The notes under the pieces: generated by a model
What the model saw: the letters and a program-made list of their open reading frames with translations, nothing else
What the model was told of the DNA's origin: nothing
The model's database searches: none
Translations under genes and position numbers: made by a program
Shown: in pieces, positions 43,167-51,548 of the stretch
How the letters are laid out: the number at the start of each line of letters is the position of its first letter
Position numbering within the stretch: the stretch's first letter is position 1
NCBI GenBank assembly: GCA_031426915.1
Contig: JASJPB010000011.1
Coordinates: 1-64,000 of the forward strand
Reading direction: 5' to 3'
DNA: 64,000 nucleotides
Source of the DNA: Sulfurimicrobium sp031426915
GTDB taxonomy: Bacteria > Pseudomonadota > Gammaproteobacteria > Burkholderiales > Sulfuricellaceae

Positions 43167-43526
43167 TCAGGTTTCAATACGGAGAGTTTTGAACAAGCCG
43201 CGCAACATTTTTCCAATGGCATCTGCTTGTTTTTCGATCTCCTGCATGTCTGACTCCGCAAGATAACCGAGTTTTTGCGAGATCAATAATTGTGTTTCAA
43301 GTTCTGCTAGTGAACCGAGCGCAATGGCAATGAATCTGGAAAAATCCTTGTCAGATTGTCGTTCTTTTCCCTCGGCAATGTTTGAAGGAATGGATACGGC
43401 AGCCCTTTGCATTTGACTACATAGCCCGTATTGCTCATGTTTGGGAAGTTTGTCGAGCAGCCGATAGACCGACACGGCAAGCTCGACCGACTTCTGCCAA
43501 ACAAGCAGCGACCGATAAGACTCCAT
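43167..43526 (-). CDS. Four-helix-bundle protein (S23 / 23S rRNA intervening-sequence protein family)
   Basis: This 119-residue protein carries the family signature: LLVWQKSVELAVSVYRL, then QMQRAAVSIPSNIAEG, then FIAIALGSLAELETQL, then a final Leu-rich helix. The fold is a homopentameric four-helix bundle. Members occur in rRNA intervening sequences and, more often, as small genes in intergenic DNA, with no settled function; the relative Avd works with a reverse transcriptase. No rRNA or RT is here. It splits guaB and guaA and is bracketed by GC-rich inverted repeats, which suggests a mobile origin. Confidence 0.85.
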   Translation of the reverse strand: MESYRSLLVWQKSVELAVSVYRLLDKLPKHEQYGLCSQMQRAAVSIPSNIAEGKERQSDKDFSRFIAIALGSLAELETQLLISQKLGYLAESDMQEIEKQADAIGKMLRGLFKTLRIET

Positions 43527-43533
43527 AGGCACG

Positions 43534-43550
43534 ACCCGCTACCCGCTACC
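43534..43550. repeat. Right imperfect inverted repeat flanking the four-helix-bundle gene
   Basis: GACCCGCTACCCGCTAC is the inverse of 43130-43146 with two mismatches. It lies between the four-helix-bundle start and the guaB stop. Confidence 0.6.
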
Positions 43551-43567
43551 AGCGACAAGCTACGAGC

Positions 43568-45028
43568 TTAATCCACATGATAATTCGGCGCTTCCTTGGT
43601 GATCTGCACGTCGTGGACGTGGGATTCGCGCATGCCAGCGTTGCTGATCTGGACGAATTCCGCCTTGGCGTGCATTTCGGCGATGGTCTTGCAGCCCAGG
43701 TAGCCCATGCTGGAGCGCAGCCCGCCCATGAGCTGGTGGATGACCGTGAGCACGCTGCCCTTGTAGGGTACGCGGCCCTCGATGCCTTCCGGCACCAGCT
43801 TGTCGGCGTTGGCTTCGTTGTCCTGGAAATAGCGGTCCTTGGAGCCTTGCTGCATCGCGCCCAGGCTGCCCATGCCGCGATAGGACTTGTAGGAACGTCC
43901 CTGGAACAGTTCAATGTCTCCCGGTGCTTCCTCGGTGCCGGCGAACAGGCCGCCCAGCATCACCGAATTGGCGCCTGCTGCAATCGCCTTGGAAATGTCG
44001 CCGGAATAGCGGATGCCGCCGTCGGCGATGAGCGGCACGCCGCAATCGCGCAAGGCGTTGGCCACGTTGTCCACGGCGGTGATTTGCGGCACACCCACGC
44101 CCGCAACAATGCGGGTGGTGCAGATCGAGCCCGGGCCAATGCCGACCTTGACCGCGTCCGCACCGTGATCCACCAGCGCCAGCGCGGCGGAGGCGGTAGC
44201 GATGTTGCCGCCGATCACCTGCACTTGCGGGAAGTTTTTCTTCACCCATTTGACGCGGTCCAGCACGCCCTGGGAGTGGCCGTGGGCGGTGTCGACCACG
44301 ATCACGTCGACCCCGGCTGCGGCCAGCAGTTCGACACGTTCTTCCGTACCTGCTCCGACGCCCACCGCAGCGCCGACGCGCAGGCGGCCGAGGTTGTCCT
44401 TGCAGGCGAGCGGGTGTTCGGTGGATTTCTGGATATCCTTGACGGTGACCAGGCCGCGCAACTCGAACTGTTCGTTCACTACCAGCACGCGCTCCAGGCG
44501 GTACTGATGCATCAGTTTCAGTGCTTCATCGCGCGATGCGCCTTCTTTCACGGTGATGAGGCGTTCGCGCGGGGTCATGATGTTCTTGATCGGCTGGTCG
44601 AGATTGGTCTCGAAACGCAGGTCGCGGTTGGTGATGATCCCGACCACGAGGCCGTTGTCCACCACCGGCAAGCCGGAAATCCGGTGCTGGCGGGTGATGG
44701 CCAGCACGTCCCGCACCGTCATGGCGGGAGAAATGGTGATGGGATCCTTGACCACACCGCTTTCGAAGCGTTTGACCATGGCGACATGGGCGGCCTGCTG
44801 CTGGGGCGTGAGGTTCTTGTGGACGATGCCGATGCCACCTTCCTGAGCCAGCGCAATCGCCAAGCGTCCCTCGGTCACGGTATCCATTGCGGCGGACAGC
44901 AGGGGCAGGTTGAGGGTGATTTCCTTTGTCAGCTGGGTGCTCAGGCTTACGTCGCGGGGAAGGACTGCGGAGTGGGCGGGGATCAGCAGGACATCGTCAA
45001 AGGTGAGCGCTTTTTGAACGACACGCAT
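43568..45028 (-). CDS. guaB: IMP dehydrogenase
   Basis: This 486-residue enzyme oxidises IMP to XMP with NAD+, the first committed step to guanine nucleotides. The TIM barrel is interrupted by a tandem CBS domain (about residues 95-205). The catalytic Cys lies in GPGSICTTRIVAGVG and the flap region has YRGMGSLGAM. Length and motifs match the family. It precedes guaA in the same direction with a 0.45-kb insert, and has a good promoter upstream. Confidence 0.97.
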   Translation of the reverse strand: MRVVQKALTFDDVLLIPAHSAVLPRDVSLSTQLTKEITLNLPLLSAAMDTVTEGRLAIALAQEGGIGIVHKNLTPQQQAAHVAMVKRFESGVVKDPITISPAMTVRDVLAITRQHRISGLPVVDNGLVVGIITNRDLRFETNLDQPIKNIMTPRERLITVKEGASRDEALKLMHQYRLERVLVVNEQFELRGLVTVKDIQKSTEHPLACKDNLGRLRVGAAVGVGAGTEERVELLAAAGVDVIVVDTAHGHSQGVLDRVKWVKKNFPQVQVIGGNIATASAALALVDHGADAVKVGIGPGSICTTRIVAGVGVPQITAVDNVANALRDCGVPLIADGGIRYSGDISKAIAAGANSVMLGGLFAGTEEAPGDIELFQGRSYKSYRGMGSLGAMQQGSKDRYFQDNEANADKLVPEGIEGRVPYKGSVLTVIHQLMGGLRSSMGYLGCKTIAEMHAKAEFVQISNAGMRESHVHDVQITKEAPNYHVD

Positions 45029-45059
45029 GATTTAATTATCCTTATATTACAAAGATGCC

Positions 45060-45088
45060 ATTATACGTGTTTGGCCGGGGGCGGTAAA
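45060..45088 (-). promoter_or_regulatory. Sigma70-type promoter of guaB
   Basis: On the minus strand TTTACC (-35, 45083-45088) and a perfect TATAAT (-10, 45060-45065) are separated by 17 bp. The guaB ATG lies about 30 bases downstream, with AAGGAT as ribosome site. The rest of 45089-45261 shows nothing recognisable. Confidence 0.6.
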
Positions 45089-45261
45089 CCGGGCGGGGTG
45101 CTGGTGGGGTGGCTGTTTGACGGATTGTGCGCAAACCATTATTTTACCGGTTGTGCTGGGGGAAATAAAACTAGGGCGGTGATAACGAAGCCAATAGCCG
45201 CCGTTCCAGCCAAAACGACAGAAACAATTCGCACTTAAAATGATATGAGGAGATGTGCTCC

Positions 45262-45633
45262 ATGAGCAAAATCATGATCGCTTTGTTGGGTTCCGGGCTG
45301 CTGGTGCTGGCTGGTTGTCAGGGCAGTGCTCCGGTGAAACCGGATGCGCCGCAGGCGGCAGTCAAGACGGAGAGTGCGCCCAAGGCTGAAGCTCCCAAGG
45401 CCCAGTTGAGCGAGGAGGCCAAGCAGGCGCTGGCCCAGGCAGAAGCGGATGTAAAGGCGGCGCAGGCTAAAAAAGCACTGTGGACCACGGCCCAGGATGC
45501 GCTGAAGCAGGCCAAAGCAGCGGCAGAAAAAATGGATAGCGCGGCGGTCATCAAGCATGCCAAGGTAGCCAGTGAACATGCCCAACTGGGGATCGCACAA
45601 AGCCAGTATCCTGTGACGACAATTACCAAGTAA
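45262..45633 (+). CDS. Ala/Lys-rich lipoprotein
   Basis: This 123-residue protein has a lipoprotein signal with lipobox LAGC and an Ala-, Lys- and Glu-rich body predicted as a long coiled coil (EEAKQALAQAEADVKAAQAKKAL). It is probably anchored in the outer or inner membrane and faces the periplasm. The ATG at 45262 was chosen because GAGGAG lies nine bases upstream; an ATG at 45253 is too close to that site. No family function is known. A strong terminator follows directly. Confidence 0.75.
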   Translation: MSKIMIALLGSGLLVLAGCQGSAPVKPDAPQAAVKTESAPKAEAPKAQLSEEAKQALAQAEADVKAAQAKKALWTTAQDALKQAKAAAEKMDSAAVIKHAKVASEHAQLGIAQSQYPVTTITK

Positions 45634-45641
45634 CCACGTAC

Positions 45642-45666
45642 AAGGGGGCTCTGGCCCCCTTTTTTG
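45642..45666 (+). terminator. Intrinsic terminator after the lipoprotein gene
   Basis: An 8-bp stem (AAGGGGGC / GCCCCCTT) with a TCTG loop is followed by a run of T. It lies nine bases after the stop codon. Confidence 0.9.
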
Positions 45667-45682
45667 TTCCTGGGGAGTAGCC

Positions 45683-46138
45683 ATGAAACCGAGATATCTG
45701 TTTGCGCTGTTATTGACCGGTCTTGCGTTCGCCGCAAATGCCGAACAGATCAACAAATGGGTTGATGCCGAAGGCAAGGTGCACTATTCGAATCAGCCTC
45801 CGCCAGCCCAGGTCAAGAGCAAGGTCCTGGATATCAAGAATCAGCCGCTTTCCGGCGAGGAAAAGTCGACAACGCCAAGCACGGCGGACAAGGAGATGGA
45901 GTCCCGCAAACGCAAGGCGGCGGAAGCAGAGGCAAAGGCCAAGCAGGAAAAGACGGCGGCAGAGACAAGACAGAAGGAACAGAATTGCAACAATGCGCGC
46001 AACAATCTGCGTTCTCTGCAGGAAAGTGGGCGCATAGTCCAATATAATGCTGCGGGGGAGCGCGAGATCATGGATGACAGCGCGCGTCAGCAGGCTATTT
46101 CCGAGGCACAGAATAGCGTGGATGCCTGGTGCAAATAG
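45683..46138 (+). CDS. DUF4124 domain protein
   Basis: This 151-residue protein has a signal peptide (ending near FAANA). A DUF4124 motif (INKWVDAEGKVHYSNQPP) follows, then a charged coiled-coil segment (KRKAAEAEAKAKQEKTA) and a C-terminal part with two cysteines. DUF4124 proteins are common periplasmic proteins in beta- and gammaproteobacteria and have no assigned function. It follows the terminator of the preceding gene, so it is likely transcribed on its own. Confidence 0.85.
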   Translation: MKPRYLFALLLTGLAFAANAEQINKWVDAEGKVHYSNQPPPAQVKSKVLDIKNQPLSGEEKSTTPSTADKEMESRKRKAAEAEAKAKQEKTAAETRQKEQNCNNARNNLRSLQESGRIVQYNAAGEREIMDDSARQQAISEAQNSVDAWCK

Positions 46139-46326
46139 GGGCGACCTTGTAAACCGCCAGCTTGATGCGCTTGTTCGATGGCCTTCCTGGCCGTCATGGA
46201 ATTTTCAAAATGTGGCTCCTGATGCGTGATTGGCCATTAACGTGAGATGATATAATTCGAAACTTGGCCGATCCTTGGGAAGCCAAGTAACTGCAGAATG
46301 ACAAAATATTATTTCCGGGTTGATTG

Positions 46327-48288
46327 ATGGGCAAGTGGCAGTCGGGCATTAGAACAAGGTTGGCAAGGGCGGGCATTTTGACATGCGCCAGTCTGGCTCC
46401 CGTCAATTCATCCGCGATCGTTTTTGGTGAGCTGGGTCTTCATTCCTACCTTGGGCAACCGTTAGCGGCCACTGTTTCCATCGGCATCGGGCCAGGCGAG
46501 CAGGTGGATGCTTCCTGTCTTTCCCTGGGCAGGCAGCCCGTTCAGCCGGATGCGCAGCTGTTTTACCTGACCCAGGCAGTTCTGGTTCTGGATCAGGTTG
46601 GCGCCAAACTTAACCTGAAAATCACCACTTCACGGGCGATCAACGAGCCCTATATAAAATTGTTGCTTCAGGCGAATTGCGGTCAGGGGCATTCTGTCCG
46701 GGAATTTACCGCCCTGCTCGACCCGGCACCCGTTGTGGCGCAACAGCCGGTTTCCTCATCCTTGCCTCGGGACACGGGTTTTGCAGCGACGGGCAACCTG
46801 TCACCCGACGCGCAAGGAAGCGACCGGCCAGCCGGAATGGCATGGGATGTGCAAAAAGGGGAAACGCTTCAGGCGATTGCCGCCGGATTCTATCCCCGGC
46901 AACCGCGCATGCAGGACAAAATGGTGCGTGCGCTACAGGATGCCAATCCCCTTTGGCGCGATGTGGCGCCGGAAGCCCCCTTGCCTGATGGTACCGTGCT
47001 TCATGTCCCCAGCCTCAAATCCATTGCGTCGCAAGCAGCGCTTGCTCAAACCTTGCCAGCAAAGCCGCGTCAGGCGCCTGTGGCGGTTCAGTCCGCAGCT
47101 GCAGGCGCGGAAAAGACTTCAGATGTCGCGCGCGTGCCGGCGCCTGCTTCCTCAGCCGTCAGCGGAGGCGAGTTTCGTCTCAAACTTTCCAGCGGCGATC
47201 TGGATCTGTCGCTAGTGGGGAAGATGAGTGAGGAGCAGCGCCAGCAACTACGCGAAAAACAACTGTTGCTGGATACCGACGATCAGGTTGCGAACACGCT
47301 CAGCATGAAAAACCGTATCAAGCAGCTTGAATCGCAAATTACAGAACTGCAGACGGCGCTGGGCAACACCAACAATCGGCTCGCCATGAGCGAACGGATG
47401 ACCGCTCCTGCGGTGAAGAAAACTGAACCAGCCTCCGCGGAGCCAGCCTCTGCCGGTATAGACTGGCTGGGCTGGCTGGAAAATGTTTCCATGCGCGCCA
47501 TGGCCGGGGTAGCGCTGATAGGAGCGCTACTGGCCTCGGTCTGGTGGCGCTGGCGCAGACGGCAGACCGAGGCGCGCCTCGATTCCGAGCTGGAGCATGA
47601 ATTTCCACCCGAGAACGTTACGCACTTCATCCCAGTGCCGCAGCCGCAGCCGGAAACTGATGTTGCCGATGCCGTGCCACTGGTTCAGGAGGAAAAGGCC
47701 GAGGAGGAGGATTTTTTCCATCCCACCAGTATTTTCGATGCCCAGTCCGAAACAGTGACGTTTACCGAAGCGGAGTCGGTGATCGATGAGGTTGATCTAT
47801 ACCTTGCCTACGGCTGGGCCAATCGCGCCATCGACTTGTTGCAGGGGTATCTGGAGAACCACCCGGACGATACCCAGCTATGGACGAAACTGCTCGAAAC
47901 CTACAGCTCCCAGGGCATGGCGCAGGAGTTCGAACAGCTTGCCTTGCGATGTCAGTCCGTCATGGAAGCCGGCGATTTGTGGTCTTCGGTGAAGAAAATG
48001 GGACGTCAGCTTGATCCCGGCAATCCGCTCTATCGCGGTGCTCCGGACGAGCAGGAAGAAACCGGGCCGGCGACGGTTACGGAGCAGCAGCCCCAGCAGC
48101 CGGAAATCCCCACCCTGGATACACCGCTGGAGTTCATCCTTGACGATGCGGCGCCATCGGTCAAGGATGAAGCACCTGCCTCAGCCCCGGAGTCGGAAAC
48201 ACTGGATCTCGATCCGCTATTTCCCGAGTTCCTCGAAAGCATCAAGCAAGATCCGGAAGACGGGGCGGGAACGGAAAAAACCAAATAA
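46327..48288 (+). CDS. fimV: FimV-family polar hub protein
   Basis: This 653-residue inner-membrane protein has a signal segment, a FimV N-terminal domain (FGELGLHSYLGQPLAATV), a LysM-like peptidoglycan-binding region (about residues 175-235, VQKGETLQAIAAGFY), and a coiled coil before one membrane segment near residue 390. An acidic cytoplasmic region with the FimV C-terminal TPR motif (VDLYLAYGWANRAIDLLQGYL) completes it. FimV recruits type IV pilus and chemotaxis proteins to the pole. The ATG at 46327 follows a possible TTG at 46324. It is shorter than Pseudomonas FimV. Confidence 0.85.
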   Translation: MGKWQSGIRTRLARAGILTCASLAPVNSSAIVFGELGLHSYLGQPLAATVSIGIGPGEQVDASCLSLGRQPVQPDAQLFYLTQAVLVLDQVGAKLNLKITTSRAINEPYIKLLLQANCGQGHSVREFTALLDPAPVVAQQPVSSSLPRDTGFAATGNLSPDAQGSDRPAGMAWDVQKGETLQAIAAGFYPRQPRMQDKMVRALQDANPLWRDVAPEAPLPDGTVLHVPSLKSIASQAALAQTLPAKPRQAPVAVQSAAAGAEKTSDVARVPAPASSAVSGGEFRLKLSSGDLDLSLVGKMSEEQRQQLREKQLLLDTDDQVANTLSMKNRIKQLESQITELQTALGNTNNRLAMSERMTAPAVKKTEPASAEPASAGIDWLGWLENVSMRAMAGVALIGALLASVWWRWRRRQTEARLDSELEHEFPPENVTHFIPVPQPQPETDVADAVPLVQEEKAEEEDFFHPTSIFDAQSETVTFTEAESVIDEVDLYLAYGWANRAIDLLQGYLENHPDDTQLWTKLLETYSSQGMAQEFEQLALRCQSVMEAGDLWSSVKKMGRQLDPGNPLYRGAPDEQEETGPATVTEQQPQQPEIPTLDTPLEFILDDAAPSVKDEAPASAPESETLDLDPLFPEFLESIKQDPEDGAGTEKTK

Positions 48289-48290
48289 GC

Positions 48291-48620
48291 CTATTCCGCT
48301 TCTGCTCCGCCTGCATCACCACCGCCTTTCTTCATCACCTTGCCCTCATCGGCGCGCTTCTTGCGCACTTCCTTGGGATCGGCGATCAGTGCGCGGTAAA
48401 TTTCAACCCGGTCCTTGTCGCGCAGAACCGTTTCAAGTTTGGCAAGCTTGCCGAAAATGCCGACCTTGTTTTTGGCCAGGTCGATTTCGGGATACTTTTC
48501 CAGTAAACCCGATTGTCTGATCGCTTGTTCGGCGGTGGTCTCGGGCGGGATTTGCTGCGACAGCAAAATTTGCTGATGGGGGAGAGCGTAGGCTATCTCG
48601 ACAATGATGGATTCAGTCAT
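48291..48620 (-). CDS. rnfH: RnfH family protein
   Basis: This 109-residue ubiquitin-fold protein of the RnfH/UPF0125 family shows IIVEIAYALPHQQIL, then VGIFGKLAKLETVLRDKDRVEIYRALIADPKE. In enterobacteria the gene is paired with ratA, as here, where it overlaps ratA by 4 bases. The biochemical role is unsettled. The last 25 residues are Lys/Gly-rich. Confidence 0.9.
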   Translation of the reverse strand: MTESIIVEIAYALPHQQILLSQQIPPETTAEQAIRQSGLLEKYPEIDLAKNKVGIFGKLAKLETVLRDKDRVEIYRALIADPKEVRKKRADEGKVMKKGGGDAGGAEAE

Positions 48621-49054
48621 GGGGCACCGTAAACCTTCTCTGCGCGTTGCACGAACGCGTCCACAAAATTGTTGGTGATATGGTGAAACACAGGGCCGAC
48701 CAGAGACTCCAGCAGTTTGCTGGAAAACTCGTAGTGGAGGCGGAATTCCACCTTGCAGGCGGATTCGTTGAGGGCAATGAAGCGCCAGCTGCCTTCCAGG
48801 TGACGGAACGGCCCATCCTGCAGTTTCATCTCGATCAAGGACGGAATCTGTTTGGTATTTTCAGTGGTGAAGCTCTGTTTGACCCGGTGGTAATCAATCA
48901 TGATGGTTGCCAGAGTGGTGGCATCGTCGCGCCATTTTACGTCTGTTCCACCGCACCAGGGCAGGAATTGCGGGTAGCTTTCGACACCATCCACCAGGTC
49001 GAACATCTGCTGCGCCGAGTGGGGAACCAGTACGGATTTTTCAACATCTGCCAT
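48617..49054 (-). CDS. ratA: RatA / Coq10-like START-domain protein
   Basis: This 145-residue single-domain START/polyketide-cyclase protein shows the family N-terminus (VEKSVLVPHSAQQMFDLVDGVESYPQFLPWCGG). E. coli RatA inhibits ribosome subunit association, while the eukaryotic homologue Coq10 binds ubiquinone; which role applies here is not settled by sequence. It is translationally coupled to rnfH and divergent from smpB, a conserved proteobacterial arrangement. Confidence 0.92.
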   Translation of the reverse strand: MADVEKSVLVPHSAQQMFDLVDGVESYPQFLPWCGGTDVKWRDDATTLATIMIDYHRVKQSFTTENTKQIPSLIEMKLQDGPFRHLEGSWRFIALNESACKVEFRLHYEFSSKLLESLVGPVFHHITNNFVDAFVQRAEKVYGAP

Positions 49055-49128
49055 CGCTAAATTGCCGCTTTTAAGCCATCATATAAAACCGCTAAAATAC
49101 CTCATCTACCGCAGAAATACACGTCCCT

Positions 49129-49581
49129 ATGAGCATTGCACAGAACAAGAAAGCCTTCCACGATTTTTTCATCGAGGAAAAATACGAAGCCGGCATGGTG
49201 CTGGAAGGCTGGGAAGTCAAGGCAATCCGCGCCGCCCGGGCGCAGCTCAAGGAAGCCTATGTCATCATTCGTAGCGGTGAAATGTTCCTGATCGGTTGCC
49301 ATATCAGCCCGCTCCCCACCGCGTCCACCCACATCAATCCCGACCCGGTGCGCACGCGCAAACTGCTGTTGCATGCCGAGCAAATCAACAAGCTGATCGG
49401 CAAGGTGGAACGGGCGGGTTACACGCTTGTGCCGCTTGACCTGCACTTTTCCAAAGGCCGCATCAAGCTCGAAATCGGCCTTGCCAAGGGCAAAAGGCAG
49501 CACGACAAGCGCGAAGCAGAGAAAGAACGCGAATGGAAACGGGAAAAAGATCAGGCCATGAAGGAAAATAGAAGGGGCTGA
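49129..49581 (+). CDS. smpB: SsrA-binding protein SmpB
   Basis: This 150-residue protein binds tmRNA and delivers it to stalled ribosomes for trans-translation. Family motifs include NKKAFHDFFIEEKYEAGMVLEGWEVKAIR and a basic, helical C-terminal tail (KRQHDKREAEKEREWKRE) that occupies the mRNA channel. It is divergent from ratA-rnfH. No ssrA gene is seen in this window. Confidence 0.96.
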   Translation: MSIAQNKKAFHDFFIEEKYEAGMVLEGWEVKAIRAARAQLKEAYVIIRSGEMFLIGCHISPLPTASTHINPDPVRTRKLLLHAEQINKLIGKVERAGYTLVPLDLHFSKGRIKLEIGLAKGKRQHDKREAEKEREWKREKDQAMKENRRG

Positions 49582-49600
49582 AGCCCATCGGGTCGCCTGC

Positions 49601-50602
49601 TCAAGCCGACCAGAGCGGGCCTTCATCCATCAGCGCAACTTGTTCGCGCAATTCCAGGATGCGATCCTGCCAGTAGCGCTGCGAGTTGAACCAGGGAAAT
49701 GCAGCCGGGAATGCCGGGTCTTCCCAGCGCCGGGCCAGCCAGGCGGCATAGTGAATCAGGCGCAAGGTGCGCAGCGCTTCGACCAGATGCAGTTCACGGG
49801 TATCGAAATCGTAAAAATCCTCGTAGCCCGCAAGCACGTCGCCCAATTGCCGCGTCATATCGGCGCGATCGCCCGATAGCAGCATCCACAGGTCTTGTAC
49901 CGCAGGACCCATGCGACTGTCGTCGAAATCGACGAAGTGGGGGCCATGGTCGGTCCACAGCACGTTGCCGGCGTGGCAATCACCGTGCAGACGCAATGAA
50001 CGTACCGCGCCGGCGCGATCGAAGCAACGCCGCACTCCGTCCAGCGCCAGCGCCACCACGCTGCGGTACGCCAGGTCAAGGTCGGACGGGATGAAGCCGT
50101 GGGACAGCAAGTAATCGCGCGGTTCTTCGCCGAAGCTCGCAATGTCCAGCCTGGGCCTGGCCTGAAAGGGCTTCAGGGCGCCGATTGCATGAATGCGCCC
50201 AAGGAAGCGGCCCATCCATTCCAGCGTATCGCTGTTTTCCAGTTCCGGCGCCCGGCCGCCATGTTTGGGGAATACCGTGAAGCGAAACCCGCCGAACTCG
50301 TGCAGCGTTTTTCCTGCGCCCAGCACCAGTGCGGGCACGACCGGAATTTCACGCTCGGCCAGCTCCTGAACAAAAGAATGTTCTTCGAGAATGGCGGAAT
50401 CCGTCCAACGCTCCGGGCGGTAAAACTTCACCACTAGCGGCGGGCCATCCTCCATCCCGACCTGATAGACGCGGTTCTCGTAACTGTTAAGCGCAAGCAG
50501 GCGGCCATCCCCCGGCAAGCCAAGGCTGTCGAGCGCATTCAGGACCACGTCGGGCGTGAGCGCCGAAAAAGGAGGGGTGCCGGGAGTATTCATGGGTTTC
50601 AT
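49601..50602 (-). CDS. srkA: Stress response kinase A
   Basis: This 333-residue cytoplasmic Ser/Thr kinase of the SrkA (YihE/RdoA) family has a fold close to choline kinase. Motifs include LNSYENRVYQVG, VVKFYRPERW, the catalytic loop LHGDCHAGNVLW and HFVDFDDSRMGPAVQDLWMLL. The E. coli protein counters stress-induced programmed death. In-frame ATGs at 50602 and 50593 are both plausible starts and neither has a strong ribosome site. Confidence 0.92.
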   Translation of the reverse strand: MKPMNTPGTPPFSALTPDVVLNALDSLGLPGDGRLLALNSYENRVYQVGMEDGPPLVVKFYRPERWTDSAILEEHSFVQELAEREIPVVPALVLGAGKTLHEFGGFRFTVFPKHGGRAPELENSDTLEWMGRFLGRIHAIGALKPFQARPRLDIASFGEEPRDYLLSHGFIPSDLDLAYRSVVALALDGVRRCFDRAGAVRSLRLHGDCHAGNVLWTDHGPHFVDFDDSRMGPAVQDLWMLLSGDRADMTRQLGDVLAGYEDFYDFDTRELHLVEALRTLRLIHYAAWLARRWEDPAFPAAFPWFNSQRYWQDRILELREQVALMDEGPLWSA

Positions 50603-50835
50603 TGTACAGGGTGCTGCAATCGCATGCCTGCGCGGAAAGGGCCCTGTATTCGCCAGACGGCGTGCCAAAGATGGCGAACCTGCGGGTGCTCGGCAGTAGT
50701 AGGGTTGGCTGTGCTAATCCAGATTTCGTTTGACACGCCCTGTCAGATCACAAATTTCAGCTATAGAGTCGGCTTTGTAAATGATTTATGTGCTCGACTA
50801 AGCGCCAATGAGGAGGTGATTCTATGATGCAAATG

Positions 50836-50865
50836 AAAAGGGCCTACATTTCTGTAGGCCCTTTT
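50836..50865 (-). terminator. Intrinsic terminator after the tRNA genes
   Basis: A perfect 13-bp stem (AAAAGGGCCTACA / TGTAGGCCCTTTT) with a 4-base loop lies just past the 3' end of the tRNA-Arg gene on the minus strand. The symmetric A/T ends mean it can act in both directions. Confidence 0.85.
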
Positions 50866-50871
50866 ACTTAC

Positions 50872-50948
50872 TGGTGCGCCGGAAGGGATTCGAACCCCTG
50901 ACCCCTTGGTTCGTAGCCAAGTACTCTATCCAGCTGAGCTACCGGCGC
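50872..50948 (-). tRNA. tRNA-Arg (anticodon ACG)
   Basis: The minus strand reads GCGCCGGTAGCTCAGCTGGA and on through a complete cloverleaf. The anticodon stem CTTGG/CCAAG encloses the loop CTACGAA, so the anticodon is ACG, whose first A is normally deaminated to inosine. The T-loop is GTTCGAATC, the acceptor stem is GCGCCGG/CCGGCGC, and CCA is encoded. It is downstream of a tRNA-Ser gene and followed by a terminator. Confidence 0.97.
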
Positions 50949-50950
50949 GT

Positions 50951-50960
50951 NNNNNNNNNN
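50951..50960. other. Assembly gap (10 N) between two tRNA genes
   Basis: Ten N join two contigs here. They remove the 3' half of the tRNA-Ser gene, so more than ten bases must be missing in reality. Confidence 0.95.
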
Positions 50961-51013
50961 AAACCCTACGCTCCCTTAGCAGGGGAGTACCTTCGACCAC
51001 TCGGCCATCTCTC
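50961..51013 (-). tRNA. tRNA-Ser (anticodon GCT), 3' part missing in gap
   Basis: The minus strand starts GGAGAGATGGCCGAGTGGTC, a serine tRNA 5' half. The anticodon stem CTCCC/GGGAG encloses CTGCTAA, giving anticodon GCT (reads AGC/AGU). The sequence stops at the start of the variable arm, so the T-arm and 3' acceptor strand fall in the assembly gap. Confidence 0.9.
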
Positions 51014-51072
51014 CAACAGGGCGCAAGAATATAGAATATTGGCCATCAGGTCAAATATCGCGGTTACATCTT

Positions 51073-51100
51073 TTGATTATTATCGAAAATTTGGTACACT
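51073..51100 (+). promoter_or_regulatory. Promoter of the rpsF operon
   Basis: TTGATT (51073-51078) and TACACT (51095-51100) are separated by 16 bp. TGG directly before the -10 fits an extended -10 element. The rpsF start codon is about 65 bases downstream. Confidence 0.55.
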
Positions 51101-51164
51101 GCTGAGTTTTCCAACCTTGCCTTACCGTCCGCATGGCGGAAGGCTATATCCAAAAGGAGTGTGC

Positions 51165-51548
51165 ATGCGACATTATGAAATCGTTTTTATCGTCCATCCT
51201 GATCAGAGTGAACAGGTTCCGGGCATGGTCGAGCGTTACCGCGGCCTGGTGACATCCAAGAGTGGTCATATCCACCGCCTCGAGGACTGGGGCCGTCGTC
51301 AGCTGGCTTATCCGATCCAGAAAATCCACAAGGCTCACTACGTACTGATGAATATCGAGTGCGATCAGGAAACCCTGGACGAGCTGGAGCACGCTTTCCG
51401 CTTCAACGACGCTGTGCTGCGTTACCTCATGGTGAGCATGAAGGAAGCGGTTACGGCTGCTTCCCCCATGATGAAGGAAGAGAAATCCCGTTCGTTGCAG
51501 CCTCAGGGCGAAGCTCAGGCAGCGCCTGCACCGGCAGCCGCGGCCTAA
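51165..51548 (+). CDS. rpsF: 30S ribosomal protein S6
   Basis: This 127-residue protein of the small-subunit platform pairs with S18. It begins MRHYEIVFIVHPDQSEQV and has the conserved RLEDWGRRQLAYPI segment. The last 25 residues form a Pro/Ala/Gln-rich tail. The ATG at 51165 has AAGGAG upstream. It is the first gene of rpsF-priB-rpsR-rplI. Confidence 0.97.
   Translation: MRHYEIVFIVHPDQSEQVPGMVERYRGLVTSKSGHIHRLEDWGRRQLAYPIQKIHKAHYVLMNIECDQETLDELEHAFRFNDAVLRYLMVSMKEAVTAASPMMKEEKSRSLQPQGEAQAAPAPAAAA

Noticed and set aside
50810..50902. Very strong ribosome site (GAGGAGGTGATT) followed by ATGATG and a 26-codon frame
   Set aside because: The frame runs through a terminator hairpin and antisense into the tRNA-Arg gene, so it is unlikely to be a real small gene.
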